Shown: one piece after another, positions 1 to 10,400 of the stretch | Layout: every line of letters starts with the position of its first letter | Numbering within the stretch: position 1 is the stretch's first letter | DNA from: Dentipellis sp. KUC8613 | Lineage: Eukaryota; Basidiomycota; Agaricomycetes; Russulales; Hericiaceae | Direction: 5' to 3' | DNA: 64,000 nt | Assembly: GCA_002286715.1 (NCBI GenBank) | Contig: NSJX01000045.1 | Location: 1-64,000, forward strand | Made by a program: the position numbers and the translations under genes | The notes under the pieces: generated by a model | What the model saw: only the letters and a program-made list of their open reading frames with translations | Databases searched by the model: none | What the model was told of the DNA's origin: nothing

Positions 1-138
1 CTTGCGGCGAGGACCTACCAGGGGAAGTGGGACAAACAGACTGTCGTCGGCAGCTTCATGGCGAAGGGCCACGGTCAAGGTAGCGAGACTGATGGCTGGA
101 ACGAGGAGGATTCCTTGGCCGTCGATGCCGCACCTTAG
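1..138 (+). CDS. possible C-terminal end of a gene cut by the window edge
   Basis: Frame 1 is open from the first base to a TAG at 136-138. It gives 45 residues with charged, ordinary protein-like composition: the motif GKWDKQTVVGSF, then an acidic tail ending VDAAP. There is no start inside the window, so if it is real the rest lies to the left. No family is recognisable from so short a piece. The open length alone is not significant, and the call rests only on composition. Confidence 0.25.
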   Translation, partial: LAARTYQGKWDKQTVVGSFMAKGHGQGSETDGWNEEDSLAVDAAP

Positions 139-1312
139 GACGAGACGCCTGACTAGAAAACACTAAGGCGAAGGGATTGTGTCGGAGATTCGTGAGGAAC
201 CATTCATTCTATGAGGCGAAGTTTGCTAGTGAAATCATGGACCTGACGGTTAATTAGTCGACTAAGAGACGTAGTTGAACAGACCACAGCGAAAGCATTA
301 TTTTCCTAACTCTTCAGCGTGTTCTTCATGGTTGTTATTACGAAGTCTCACAGAGTCGTCCAAGTAACCACCGACCCATCGGCCAATCTACGCGCAGAGG
401 TCGGTCCGCACCTAAAACAATGCTTTTTGACGACCTAGACCTGCGCTACTGCCGTACAGCACGGCCGACATACGGTGGGTACAGGGACGGCGGGCTGTGT
501 ACCATCCTCGCCCACATTCCATTTCTACGACTCTGCAGATCGCGAAGCCACCGTCGCGAATATATCTCTTACCATTTCGCCTTATTTCTTTTCGTCTGCA
601 TCCACACGTCCATGCCCAGAAGTGCGGAGAAATCCAGTGGGTGCAGCAGGAGCTTGACGAAGAGAAGGCCGCGGAGACGACTGCACGTAAGACAAGAAAC
701 GCATGGTGTCTTCGTTTCAGTAGAATATCCATTGCATTTTTTGAGCGACGGATTTGACAGATTCCTGCAGTCACAAGTTACTCACAAGGAACCAGTAAGG
801 ATCTACGAAACTTTAGAGGACAGCCCTAAAGGGAAAAAAAAACGCACGAATGCATGACCGCCTTCATAGCAGTTACTTTATGTTAATTTCGACTCCTGTG
901 CTGAGCCCTTTGCAACGTATTCCGATTGTACACCGAGATGAACCCTTGGCTGGATAAGCCACAGTGTCTCCTTTCTAATATTAAGACGGTTAGTCTCCAC
1001 GCTATCTCTCCCATGACGCATGGCCTTGCATGCGGGACAGCGGATTAGCGATAGAATGGACCAGATGTGGATCGTGGCCAGCTGCAAGTTCAGCCCAGGC
1101 GTACTCCAGAGCGAAATGGAGTCGGAGGACGTCGGAATCGCGAGGGTGGTTACGGAGCCGATTACAAACAGAGTCGGAGCGCCGGGACCGGAGTGGGGAT
1201 GAGCCAATCATAGCGCTATCTTGCTAAATTTCGAGTGCAACGCCAGCAAAAACACAGGTCTCGCCTGATAAGTACAACATCTCCCTCACTCACCGCCTTC
1301 ATCCATACCACC
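139..1312. other. intergenic, no supported gene
   Basis: Several overlapping open frames of 60-145 codons occur on both strands around 412-857 and 878-1227. None has a recognisable domain, a convincing start or splice partners. The last part is the upstream region of the F-box-like gene. No TATA-like element is obvious close to its start. Confidence 0.5.
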
Positions 1313-2353
1313 ATGTCCCCCACAATGACCACCACAATGACCACCACCCGCACACGCATGCACCGTTCGCTGTCCCTTGCTGCCCCCCGCGCGCCCTCGT
1401 TTGTCTCGCTGCCCACAGAGCTTATCCTCGACATCCTCGAGCGCACCCTCCTCTCCTCGGCGGAGACTGCACGTGCCTTCGCGTTGATCTGCAAGCACAT
1501 CTCCCACTTGCTCGACCAGATCCTCTACCGCACCGTTGTGCTCTCCACGTCGCGCCAGCTGGCGCTCTTCGCGCGCACCGTCGCGTCAAAGGCGCCATCA
1601 TTCATGCCAGCGCACGTCAAGCGGCTCGCCATCACCTGGGACGGGCCCACTAGCGCAGCCTCTCGCGCGCACTTCGCAAGCATCGTCGCCGCCTGCGCAG
1701 GCATACGCTCCATCTCGCTCCCCGAGCTCCTCGTCGCGTCGAGCCTCGAGCCGTGCCCGCCAGCACACCACGCGCACGCACACGACTTCCCCGCGATGCC
1801 ATCCGAGATCACCATCGCCAGTTTCCCCGACATGGACCCGGTCTTCCCCCTTTCGCTCTCCACCCCCAAACAGCTCGCCCGCCCCACAACGCACTCACCG
1901 ATGTTCTACGCGGGCGCCACCCGCCTGCGGATCGCCGAGCCCGGCGAGAGCTGGCAGGCGCCGCGCGAGATGCTCGCGGCGCTCGGCCCACTCGCGCTGC
2001 TCACGCACCTGCAGCTCGCGCGCCGCGCGGGCGCGAACGAGGACAACGACATGACGTTCGTTGCGGACGTGGCGCGGATTTTGCACGCGAGGCCGACCTT
2101 GAAGGTCCTGGCGGTCAGCGTGTTCCCGCCTTACCTCCGCACGCTTCCTGATGCGTCTGCGATGGACGACGACGATGCGGAAGGCCGAGAGTGCCGCCAG
2201 TCGCACATCTGGGGCCTCCTGGAGGAGCTGGCCAAGGTCGACCGCCGCCTCGTGGTCGTACGTGGGTCGCATGGTTCTTGGCAACACGAGTGGGAGGGTG
2301 TCGAGGTCATTGCGAACGCGTCGGGCCCGGAGGACTTCTGGGCGGCGCTGTAG
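1313..2353 (+). CDS. F-box-like domain protein, single exon
   Basis: Intronless ORF of 346 residues from the ATG at 1313 (MSPTM). An upstream in-frame ATG at 1235 would add 26 residues, but the later one sits in a good context (ACCATGTCC) and precedes the low-complexity Thr/Met stretch. Residues about 29-70 read as an F-box: FVSLPTELILDILERTLL followed by FALICKHISHLLDQILYRTVVL. This fits the known F-box pattern of Leu-Pro followed by hydrophobic residues that binds Skp1 in SCF ubiquitin ligases. The remainder is a Leu/Ala/His-rich region of the kind seen in the large family of short basidiomycete F-box-like proteins, with no clear LRR or WD repeats. A substrate cannot be inferred. It is a lone plus-strand gene facing a minus-strand block. 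Confidence 0.75.
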   Translation: MSPTMTTTMTTTRTRMHRSLSLAAPRAPSFVSLPTELILDILERTLLSSAETARAFALICKHISHLLDQILYRTVVLSTSRQLALFARTVASKAPSFMPAHVKRLAITWDGPTSAASRAHFASIVAACAGIRSISLPELLVASSLEPCPPAHHAHAHDFPAMPSEITIASFPDMDPVFPLSLSTPKQLARPTTHSPMFYAGATRLRIAEPGESWQAPREMLAALGPLALLTHLQLARRAGANEDNDMTFVADVARILHARPTLKVLAVSVFPPYLRTLPDASAMDDDDAEGRECRQSHIWGLLEELAKVDRRLVVVRGSHGSWQHEWEGVEVIANASGPEDFWAAL

Positions 2354-3425
2354 GAGGGGAGGAAGAACGTGGTGTGATGGAGGTCTTGGGATCCTGGGTT
2401 GGTATTTATTTGAGCGTCTGTGTTAGGTCGAAGGTCCGTGATCATGTGAGGGTCACCGGTGCGCTCGCGTGGGGTAGCCATGTCGCCTTCCTCTTTTAGA
2501 GTTCTTCTTTCCTTCTTCATTCATTTCAGGATCCAGACATAGAGTTTGTTCGCTGCTTCGTAGAGTTTCCTATTTGCCTTTCGTCGGGTTCCTATAACTT
2601 GCTTTCGTTGTGGATATTTGTGCTAATGCGCCTAGAGTTTCTACATAAAAACTGTACTTTGGATAGAGCCGTAAGCTACATACTACTCCGGATAGTGTAT
2701 TCTCTCGGTGTGTAATATAGTCATCACACAACATGCTTTGCATTCTGCTGGAACGAATGGAGGATATCCATATCCATCATGCCAACCTGCATCAAGCTGA
2801 CCCTTGCAAGTCGACTCGACCAAACCCGACCTCATGACCAGACGCGCGCTTAGAACTCTGAAGAAAACGATCTCGCTGGCAAAGATATCTGCAATAAACT
2901 GACGACAAGATTAGGATACTGTACTCTACTCTAATGCAATGCGAACTACTTATACACTTGACAGGACAGAGCTACGGGATGCGGGTGCTAATATCTTACA
3001 CAGGTGATGATTGCTCGAGGTATCGCGGATCCACAACATAAAACCCAAAGCAGGAGGCACGACAAGGCGACGAGAAATGCAGATGTGAAGGCGAAGTTGT
3101 GGGCGGGTAGGGGTGGTCGACGCACGGGGTGCCCGGCGGACGCAAAAGATGATAAGTCGGGAGATAAATATGTACGTGGGCTGCGCGGCGGCGCCACAGG
3201 AAGCGAAGGGGTGTGGTGCGTGTAAGGACTGACGCGAAAAGGTGGAGACGAAGGGGATGCGAAAGGGTCCAAGGCCAAGCAATGGAGACGGTGCGAAAGC
3301 GGGGACGCAGACGAGGAGACGATGCAGACGGGTGGGGGAGGGTGGGGGTGAGGGTCTATGAGGGTGAGAGCAAGACACGGTGTGCGATGCCCTGCGTTTT
3401 GCTGCGGGAGGAATGTGAAAGCCGA
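2354..3425. other. convergent intergenic region
   Basis: This is the 3' flank between the F-box-like gene (+) and the small secreted-protein gene (-). The left half is comparatively AT-rich. Minus-strand ORFs crossing 2950-3278 are not supported by motifs and are broken by likely UTR sequence. Nothing else is recognised. Confidence 0.5.
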
Positions 3426-3958
3426 TCATACGATGGCGATGGCAGCCTGCTTGCTGGCCTCGTAGGCGGCAACGGTCTGCAGCATCGTCTTGATCATGGC
3501 GAGCAGTTCTGCCTCTGTAGGCGCAGGTGCTGGCGTTGTTGAGTTGGCGTCTGCAGGTGCAGGGGCGGCGGATGGGGAGGGTGTGGATGGAGGCGCCACC
3601 AGCTCGGGGACGGCGGGCGCGGGTGCAGGTGCGGACACTGGGTCTGACGATGGTGGTGTTGATGGCGACGATGTGGGGTCTGTTGCGGATACGACAGACG
3701 GCTGAAGGTAGGTGGGTCAGCATACTTACTTCGTCTAAGAGGATATGGAGAGCGCGGCTTACCTCGACAAGCGCGTCCCTGCAGTCACCATAGCAAATGC
3801 GTCGTTCCACAGCGTTTGACGAACGGACAGGCGCTGCCCAAGCAACAGAGGCGTCTGTCGAGAAGTCAGATACAGCAGAACTTCTGGACAAGACATGAAA
3901 ACATACGGGAAACAAGCGCAAAGAGCGCGACCAAGAAAAAGAGGACGACGGAGCGCAT
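3426..3958 (-). CDS. small secreted Ala/Pro-rich protein (139 aa, 3 exons)
   Basis: Reconstructed exons are 3907-3958, 3763-3854 and 3426-3701 (52+92+276 nt = 140 codons). The introns, 3855-3906 (52 nt) and 3702-3762 (61 nt), are both GT-AG and phase-matched. The product begins with a textbook signal peptide (MRSVVLFFLVALFALVSHA), followed by AAPV and a dibasic site, VERR. Directly after that comes a short Cys loop, ICYGDC. The middle is about 70 residues of Pro/Ala/Ser/Thr low complexity, probably a glycosylated stalk. The end is a predicted helix (EAELLAMIKTMLQTVAAYEA) finishing in IAIV. No family is recognised. The dibasic site suggests possible Kex2-type processing, which is inference. 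It is followed upstream by another secreted-protein gene on the same strand. The start is chosen because it alone gives a signal peptide and correct phase. Confidence 0.7.
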
Positions 3959-5109
3959 AGCGAATATCCAAGAGAATGTGAAGTCAAGAGATAGCAAGCG
4001 AAGCAACCAAATGCCTCTGAGCGCAGTACGAGGATGGAGAAGGACGGGTCAAGCCAGGACGAAGAACGAAAAGTGGTTGGCGATGGCGACCAAGGACGAA
4101 TCCCTGAAGTACAAGGCGAGCGCAGCCCGATGCGGGCATCGTCTTATACCCCCCGGCGTCCCTCGAAACGTCGCGAAGCAAACGTCCCAATCCGGAATCT
4201 TCAAAGAGAGCCGTAAGATGTGGCGTTACGCGTCCTTCCCCGGCCGTGCACGTCCAGGACGCAGGCGCGCAGCGCGACTTTGCCCCCCCAGAGGCATGCG
4301 GCGTGCCCGTGCGCCCACAGCGCGGTTCTCCCGATCCGCGCGGTGCCTGGCGAAGCGTCTCGGTGCTACGGCCGTGCTGCCGCTTTTGGGACTCCCTTTC
4401 TTTGCGTGCGGGCGCGGGTGGTGATGGGGGTGGGAGGCTGCGCGAACTACAAGGACTGCCTTTTTCGGACGACTGCCATTTTGGGATAACGGCACGCCTG
4501 CGACGCGACGACGAGCATCAGGACTACTGAATGTGATGGACGGATTAGGAGCAGTCTTTGTTGACTTGGTGGGAGACCTAGGCGTGGGGGTGCGGGGTGG
4601 CATGCCCTGCCGTCGCTTCTGGATGATAAGGCTCGCCCCGGAGGATGGGCACTTTGCAGATGTCCGCGGAGCACTGCGACGTCGAATGGAGTGCTGGAGC
4701 TCCCGAACTCACCTGCTGCGAGGGGTGAGATCTTCTGGCTGGCTGCGGCACAAATGCCTGGAAGCATGAACGTGCGTCAGCATCCAGATGAGATAGAATA
4801 GCGTCAAAGCGAGCGCATCATATACAGCAGCAGCGAACATCATGCAGAAGAGCTGATCTATGAAGTGTCAGGTATGAATAAACAATACCAACACAAGCCA
4901 AACCGAGAACCGGGGTATACAGCGAGAGAAATTCAAAGCGACAAGCACCAGACGAAAATGGGAGAGGGCCGATCATGGAGTTGCCTGGAAAGGACGTCAG
5001 CAAGTGCCAATTCGGTTTGAGGGCCCAGCCTTAGTCTCAGCGTACCTGCACGACTAACATCTTCTGAAGAAGTGGGGATACGAATACGATTTTGACAGCC
5101 CGTCAAGCC
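3959..5109. other. intergenic, upstream region of the small secreted-protein gene
   Basis: 1.15 kb between two minus-strand secreted-protein genes. Arg/Pro-rich open frames near 4220-4603 are open on both strands at once, as expected from GC-rich non-coding DNA, and have no recognisable domain. No repeat or RNA gene is seen. Confidence 0.5.
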
Positions 5110-5947
5110 TTAGTTGAGCAATAAGCCCATGATGAGAAGGGGTGCAACGCCGAGGGTGCCGAGTGTCAAGGTACGCGTGGCAGCAGACGAGTGGGATGTT
5201 CCAGAGCTCGCCGTGGTGCTGGCCGTAGTGGTTTCTGATGAAGAAGACGAAGACGTGACGTTGTTATCCGTCCCATTCAAACGGATGGCGTTTCGCTAGC
5301 AAGGAATCATCAGCATCCGCATCTTCGTTCTGACAAGAGACACAAAGGCAACCCCCAAACAGCTTGCAGGTGAACTGTTCGGAAGTTGTACTCTAGAAAG
5401 ACGCTTACCACGAAACCATCAAGCGTCTCCGTCGACGTCTCGTTGTCGTTGATTACGCCCACACCTCCTTGTCCGCACGTATTATAGTCGAAGAACCACA
5501 TCGTCTCGTTCACGTTCTGCGGCAGCATTGGGACAGCGAGAATCGTGATCGCGGTGCCATTCCCTGCGTCGCGGAACTGGGAGTTGAATCCGTTGATCGT
5601 CACGTTCGTGTCATGGGCGGGGATGCAGGGCGAGTCGAACGTTGACTGTGTCGCGGTATGGTTTCCTAAGGTGACTAGAGGTGAGTCAGCACACGAACTC
5701 CGCGAAAGAGATGAACGCGACCCACAGTTGAAGAAGACAGTATCGCCCAGGTTCGCAGAAATACGCTGCGGTTGGAACACCGTGCTCGCGTCGCCCGTCT
5801 CGTTATGCCCAACTTGGATCCAGATGTCTTTGGCCGCGACGCTACACGCACAAAACAATACCTGTATTCGACACAATACCCCACATTCAGTACTCATGCC
5901 CGAACATACACATCCTACTGACTTACAGAGACAAGTATCATCCACAT
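5110..5947 (-). CDS. cupredoxin-like GPI-anchored extracellular protein (202 aa)
   Basis: Exons 5927-5947, 5726-5861, 5409-5674 and 5110-5295 sum to 203 codons. Introns are 65, 51 and 113 nt, all GT-AG and in phase. The first coding exon is only 21 nt and supplies most of a signal peptide (MWMILVSVLFCACSVAA). The mature part has the hallmarks of fungal cupredoxin-like, serine-rich extracellular proteins: KDIWIQVG, DTVFFNFTLGNHTATQSTFD, then SPCIPAHDTNVTINGF, WFFDYNTCGQGGVGVIN and DGFVRNAIRLNGT. It ends with a Ser/Thr-rich stalk and a hydrophobic C-terminus (LGTLGVAPLLIMGLLLN), the usual pattern for GPI attachment. Such proteins sit on the cell wall or plasma membrane. The His and Cys residues that could bind copper are present (GNHTATQS, the NTCGQ motif), but copper binding is not proven. 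Role unknown. Confidence 0.88.
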
Positions 5948-6445
5948 TTTTGCAGGAGCTCGTGTCGCGGAGTAAGTCCCGGGGAGAGAGGGGGAAGGGG
6001 AGCGCAGGCGCAAGGTCCGCCTCCGGAAAATTTCCACTTTTACCTCGTTGGGCGTGCATCCTACGCGACGCTCCCGCTTCCATACACCTGTTATCACCGT
6101 CGACACTGCGTTCTAGCCTGACTGAAGCTAAAGCGGCAGTTACTCTGACGACATTGCCGTCATAGCTTCTCAGCGACCAATGGCAGCGTGACGGCCATGG
6201 TGCGATTGCAGACAAAGCGGCTACCGCGTTGCTCTTATGACGAAGTATGAGGGCCATGAAGAGGTGAAGGGCATCGTGAAGATGAAGTGATGGTGCGATG
6301 GTCGTGAGCGAGCATGGCGCGTGGTGTTGGCAGCATGTGAAGCATCATCTAGACAGCACTGGACAGTTGCAACGCGCGTGCGAGTGGCAAGCGCTCCATA
6401 GAATTCCCTTTGAGCACAAGGAAGACCTATACCGGGAGCAGGTCG
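5948..6445. other. intergenic, promoter of the cupredoxin-like gene
   Basis: The sequence lies directly upstream (minus strand) of the cupredoxin-like gene's start at 5947. It contains open but unsupported frames on both strands, for example one crossing 6298-6483 on the plus strand. No clear TATA box close to the start was recognised. Confidence 0.4.
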
Positions 6446-6883
6446 TCAGCTCAGCTCGAACTCCAAGACAGCGCAGCAAATAAAAACGAAGGCAAAAAGC
6501 AACATCAGAGAGAAGATAATGTCCTGGCACGTAGCAAGGACGACGTCACGCGCAGGCCTCGGCGCCGCGGTACTCCAAGAATACCACGTCCGAGCCCACG
6601 TCGGACAGTATAAAAATGATACGTTTCATTTCATCAAGCGTCGCAGAGTGAAAGTATTCGACAAGGACGACCAGGATGGGAGACTCACCAAGCTTTTATC
6701 CTTATTCCGTGCAACGATAGCGTCCTCGAAACCCACCAATTCCACTTGTCCTTCCTCGTGCGGTGCTTCAGAGAATTTGGAAGGATTGGGACGTTGCACG
6801 TCGGAAGCAGATGACGCGCTCGTCCGCTGCAGGACTTCATCATACCAAAGTTATTATCCAGAATTAAGGCAATGGCGCATACG
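6446..6883 (-). CDS. doubtful spliced ORF, possible tail-anchored membrane protein
   Basis: Two minus-strand segments look coding when joined. One is 6689-6834, giving VQRPNPSKFSEAPHEEGQ and then ELVGFEDAIVARNKDKSL. It is followed by a GTGAGT donor and a 165-nt gap. The other is 6446-6523, which encodes a strongly hydrophobic stretch (DIIFSLMLLFAFVFICCAVL) and a stop. A further in-phase segment ending at 6883 (donor GTATGC, 48-nt intron) would extend it upstream through DILSFYFLDHNT. The pattern is that of a protein held in a membrane by its C-terminus. However, no in-frame ATG could be found before the TRK gene ends at 7402, so the model lacks a start. It may be an incomplete model, a decayed gene or coincidence. 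No family is recognised. Confidence 0.25.
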
Positions 6884-7401
6884 ATAGGCAGGCGGCGTGC
6901 ATGTGTTATGGTCGAGAAAGTAGAAGCTCAGAATGTCTACGCCACATTCGCGCCTGCAGCGCGGCCACTCCGAGGAGCCCGAATCCTCTCACGACCTCCT
7001 CCCGCCTTTCGCAACAACTTGAACACTCACGCCAAAATTCCAAAGGGCTACAAGATGTGTATATGATACCCGACGCAACGCCGATCCGGAGAACCCAGCG
7101 TCGCCAAAAGGAACCGGCACTATCACCAGTCAGATAGTATCAAAAAATGGAGTCAGCAAAAACTCGTATCGTATCGTACCGTACCGTAACCGTGTCTATC
7201 TACTAAATTAGCTATGCAAGCAACAAGACGCAAGATGCCGTTGAAATGTGGTATAAAGATGCTAAAGTATGTCTATCTATGGAGGATGAGATGGTCGTGC
7301 AAGTCTAGATGATGCGTCAAGATGTCGTGCGTCGTGAATCATGTATGAAGATGGGGATGAAGATGGGGGCAGGGATGGGGAATGGGGGATAGGGATGAGG
7401 A
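6884..7401. other. intergenic, 3' flank of the TRK gene
   Basis: Holds simple GTACC/GTATC-type repeats near 7165-7190 and a purine-rich run of GGGGATG-like units at 7350-7400. Minus-strand splice-like signals at 7030-7047 might belong to the doubtful upstream exons of the tail-anchored ORF. Nothing else is supported. Confidence 0.4.
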
Positions 7402-10400
7402 TTATGATGTCACAGCGTCATCGTTCTCGTGCTGCGACTTAGTCCATAGAGAAGACCTCCTGCGCGCGGGCTGTTCCGTGACGGGCGTGGACGTCGAGAC
7501 GCCCGCGCCCGCGTTTCCGTTGGTGGCGTTGGACATGGTCGTCGGGAACCGCATGGAGGCGGTGCGTCGGCGGCGGAACGTCGAGGGACTGTGGTCATCG
7601 TCCTGATTGCGATACTCGAAGGGGAGTATGACGGCGCGGTCGATGGCGACGGGCAAGCCGCGGTGGCGGCCGCGGAGCATGACGATGCAGACGATGAGCT
7701 TGGAGAGTGGGCTGAATGCGCCGGAGAAAGAATAATTTGCCTACAGGATAACGAGTGATAAGAAAATGTTAGCTAAGATGGAAGTTATACATACGTATGG
7801 GACACCCAAGCTCAACCCTACAGTGCCGTAGGCGGAGACGAGCTCGAAGACTAGAACGTCCTATCAACGCCATGTCATACCATGAGATAAAGAGCACGAC
7901 GTACCAACGTTGAAGATAGTGAACCAGCTGAAATTGTCCGGGTTGTTGATATTACCCCGCTACAAACGCCAGCTCAGCAACCCAACCCAAGTCAGAAAAC
8001 AAACCTCGTACCTCGACGATACAAACGAGAAGCAATCCCAGGCAGAGCCACCACATATCTGAAATCACCAGTCAAAACAACTTCCAAAGATGCAAGAGGG
8101 AATTATCTCACCAAACGCAAGCTGCTTCCGCGCATGCATGGCCAGATAGCGGCTCCAGACCGTGATCCGCCCACCCGAAGTCGAGAACTCATCCTCCCCG
8201 CCCTCTTCCTCGTCCTCGTTCTCGTATATACCAAGAGACTTTTCTTCGTACACATTGGTGGAGCGAACACTACAAAAAGACGCGCTCAGTATGATGAGCC
8301 GTGAGGCACGTCCATCCATACCTCATCGCTATAGGGTCTAGCATCAACCAAAAAAACTCAGTTCAAATTCACAATGAACGGCGGAGTGGGACTCACAAAC
8401 ACTGATATACATCATAATGACATATAATACTCTGCAACACCAGGACTGAGTGGATTATTCGGATAAACGCAGACACGACACTGACTTTACGGCAGGAGCC
8501 AGGGCAGAGAGCGTGACCGTGGCAAAGCCGGCTGCACGCACAGCCGCGGCTTGCAGCAAGCCGTCGATGACCCGGACGCCAGTCGGCAGCGCCTCTATCG
8601 TCGGTGTGCCGATATCCAGCACCAAAAAGCTGACCCAATCCGTCCCACTAAAACACGCTCGATGTAAGGCTAAGGCGAAATGCGAAATGGTAGCGGGTAC
8701 GTACTTGAGCATGAGGAGGACGGTGAAGAGAAACCAAGTCTGATGGGATGGGAAGAGGTATATGAAACAGCGCCGGGGGTGGTCGAGCAGGAAACGAAGT
8801 GTCTCGTGAAGACGAGAGCGCACGGGGACGCATTTTGAGATGATCCAGCTGCACGGCGTCAGCGTGGCCAAATGGGGCAGAACAAGAGCTACTCACATAT
8901 AGAAGCGCAGGCTACGCGTCAAATTGCAAGTGAGTGAAACAGAACGAAAACTCTACGGATAGGCATGTACTTACAAGATGGGCTGTAAGAGCGGAGTCAG
9001 TGAGACTGAAATACCGTTCCAGCAAGAGCACTCACAAAAGCGGTATTTCCGGCCAAGATAAGAAAGATCATAAAGACAATCATAGGATACGCCTCTTGAA
9101 ATGGCACCATGGACTCGTCGCAAAGCGAAGTCCCCGTATTGGTGTAGGCAGAAACGACCTGGAAGAAAGAAAACCTGGCACCCTCCCATCAGCTATCAAC
9201 TTGTGCAGCCTTCATGAAAATACTGACCATCCCGGCGAGATATCCCGATGCTGCATAGGCGGCTTCAAGACATTCTTCCATTTCGCAGACGCAGCGATGT
9301 ACGGCCCAATAACAGTGAACGCGGCAAGTTGCGTCAGGATATGATACTGCGAGACCTTATCAGCCGTTATCTACATTGAATCAAAGACGTAACACTTACG
9401 CCAGCCACGATCCACAGCAACGCGCTGAGCGCCCGATACTCAATGCCCCCGAGCTCCTCCAGCTGGTCATTCGTCAGCGAGTGGAACGCCGAATTGCGTC
9501 CCACAACCGCGTCAAAGGAGATGTACGGCACCATCCGCGCGCCGGTGCTCGACGGCGCGTATTGGGACGCAAACGTCATCGTGCGCGGCATCGTGACAGT
9601 GCGCGACAGCTGGCGGCGCAGGCGGGGGAAGAACCTGTCCATCAGCCTCGACGCGATCTCGTGCGGCCACGGGAAGCCGCCGAAGGTGTCCGGTTCGCTG
9701 CGCCTTGCGGGCTGCGAGCGACCGGATTGATACGTTCCTGAGTATGGGAATTGCGCAGATGGGCGGGCAGAACCTGGTCCTGCAGAGAACGTCAGATGAG
9801 ACAGGTGGCTGGAGTTGAAGGAAGCTTCATACGATCGGAGTCGACTGTTTCCATTGTTCCTCTCCGGAAACCGGTGTCAGGCTGATAAGAGCTATACCGA
9901 CCACGGTCGGACGGGCGTGGCGGACGCCCTCGTGGCGACAACGCGAACTCGATCGTCTGCGTTCTGGGGATGGCACTCGGCCTCTCCGGCGACGGCGGTC
10001 GCGAGATACTCGCGTCGTTGAAAGTCGGGAACTTCTGGAAAGCATAGTCCCCTATGACGCAGAGCGGTCATCAGCTGCTCCGATGTTGTGAAAGCAACGG
10101 AACATACTGGCAGTGGGGGACGGTCGCCTCGAGCGTGTGCCAGGATCCGAAAGGCGGCGTCTACGCCGATGGCGATCAGAGCCAGAACGTGTGTGCGAGG
10201 GCCAGATGGCACTTACATCTGCCGCGCGGACAACCTCTCCTCTCCTGTCGACTGGCCGGACGACTCCTCCGACTCAGGAGCCTTCTTCACCTCGTCCGCG
10301 AACGCAAGCTGCCGCGTATGCTCCTGCGCGTCCGGGCTATCGTTCTCCGTCGGCTCGACGGCGACGACCTTGAGCGGGTCCGAGCGGCCCTCGCTGATCC

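Noticed and set aside
412..857. Overlapping open frames on both strands near the left end
   Set aside because: No domain, start context or splice partners; simultaneous openness on both strands suggests chance.
2950..3987. Single 345-codon minus-strand open frame
   Set aside because: Only part of it is coding. The phase-correct spliced model at 3426-3958 explains the signal peptide and tail, and the rest runs through intron and 3' flank.
4226..4603. Arg/Pro-rich minus-strand frame
   Set aside because: Low complexity, open on the other strand too, no homology visible.
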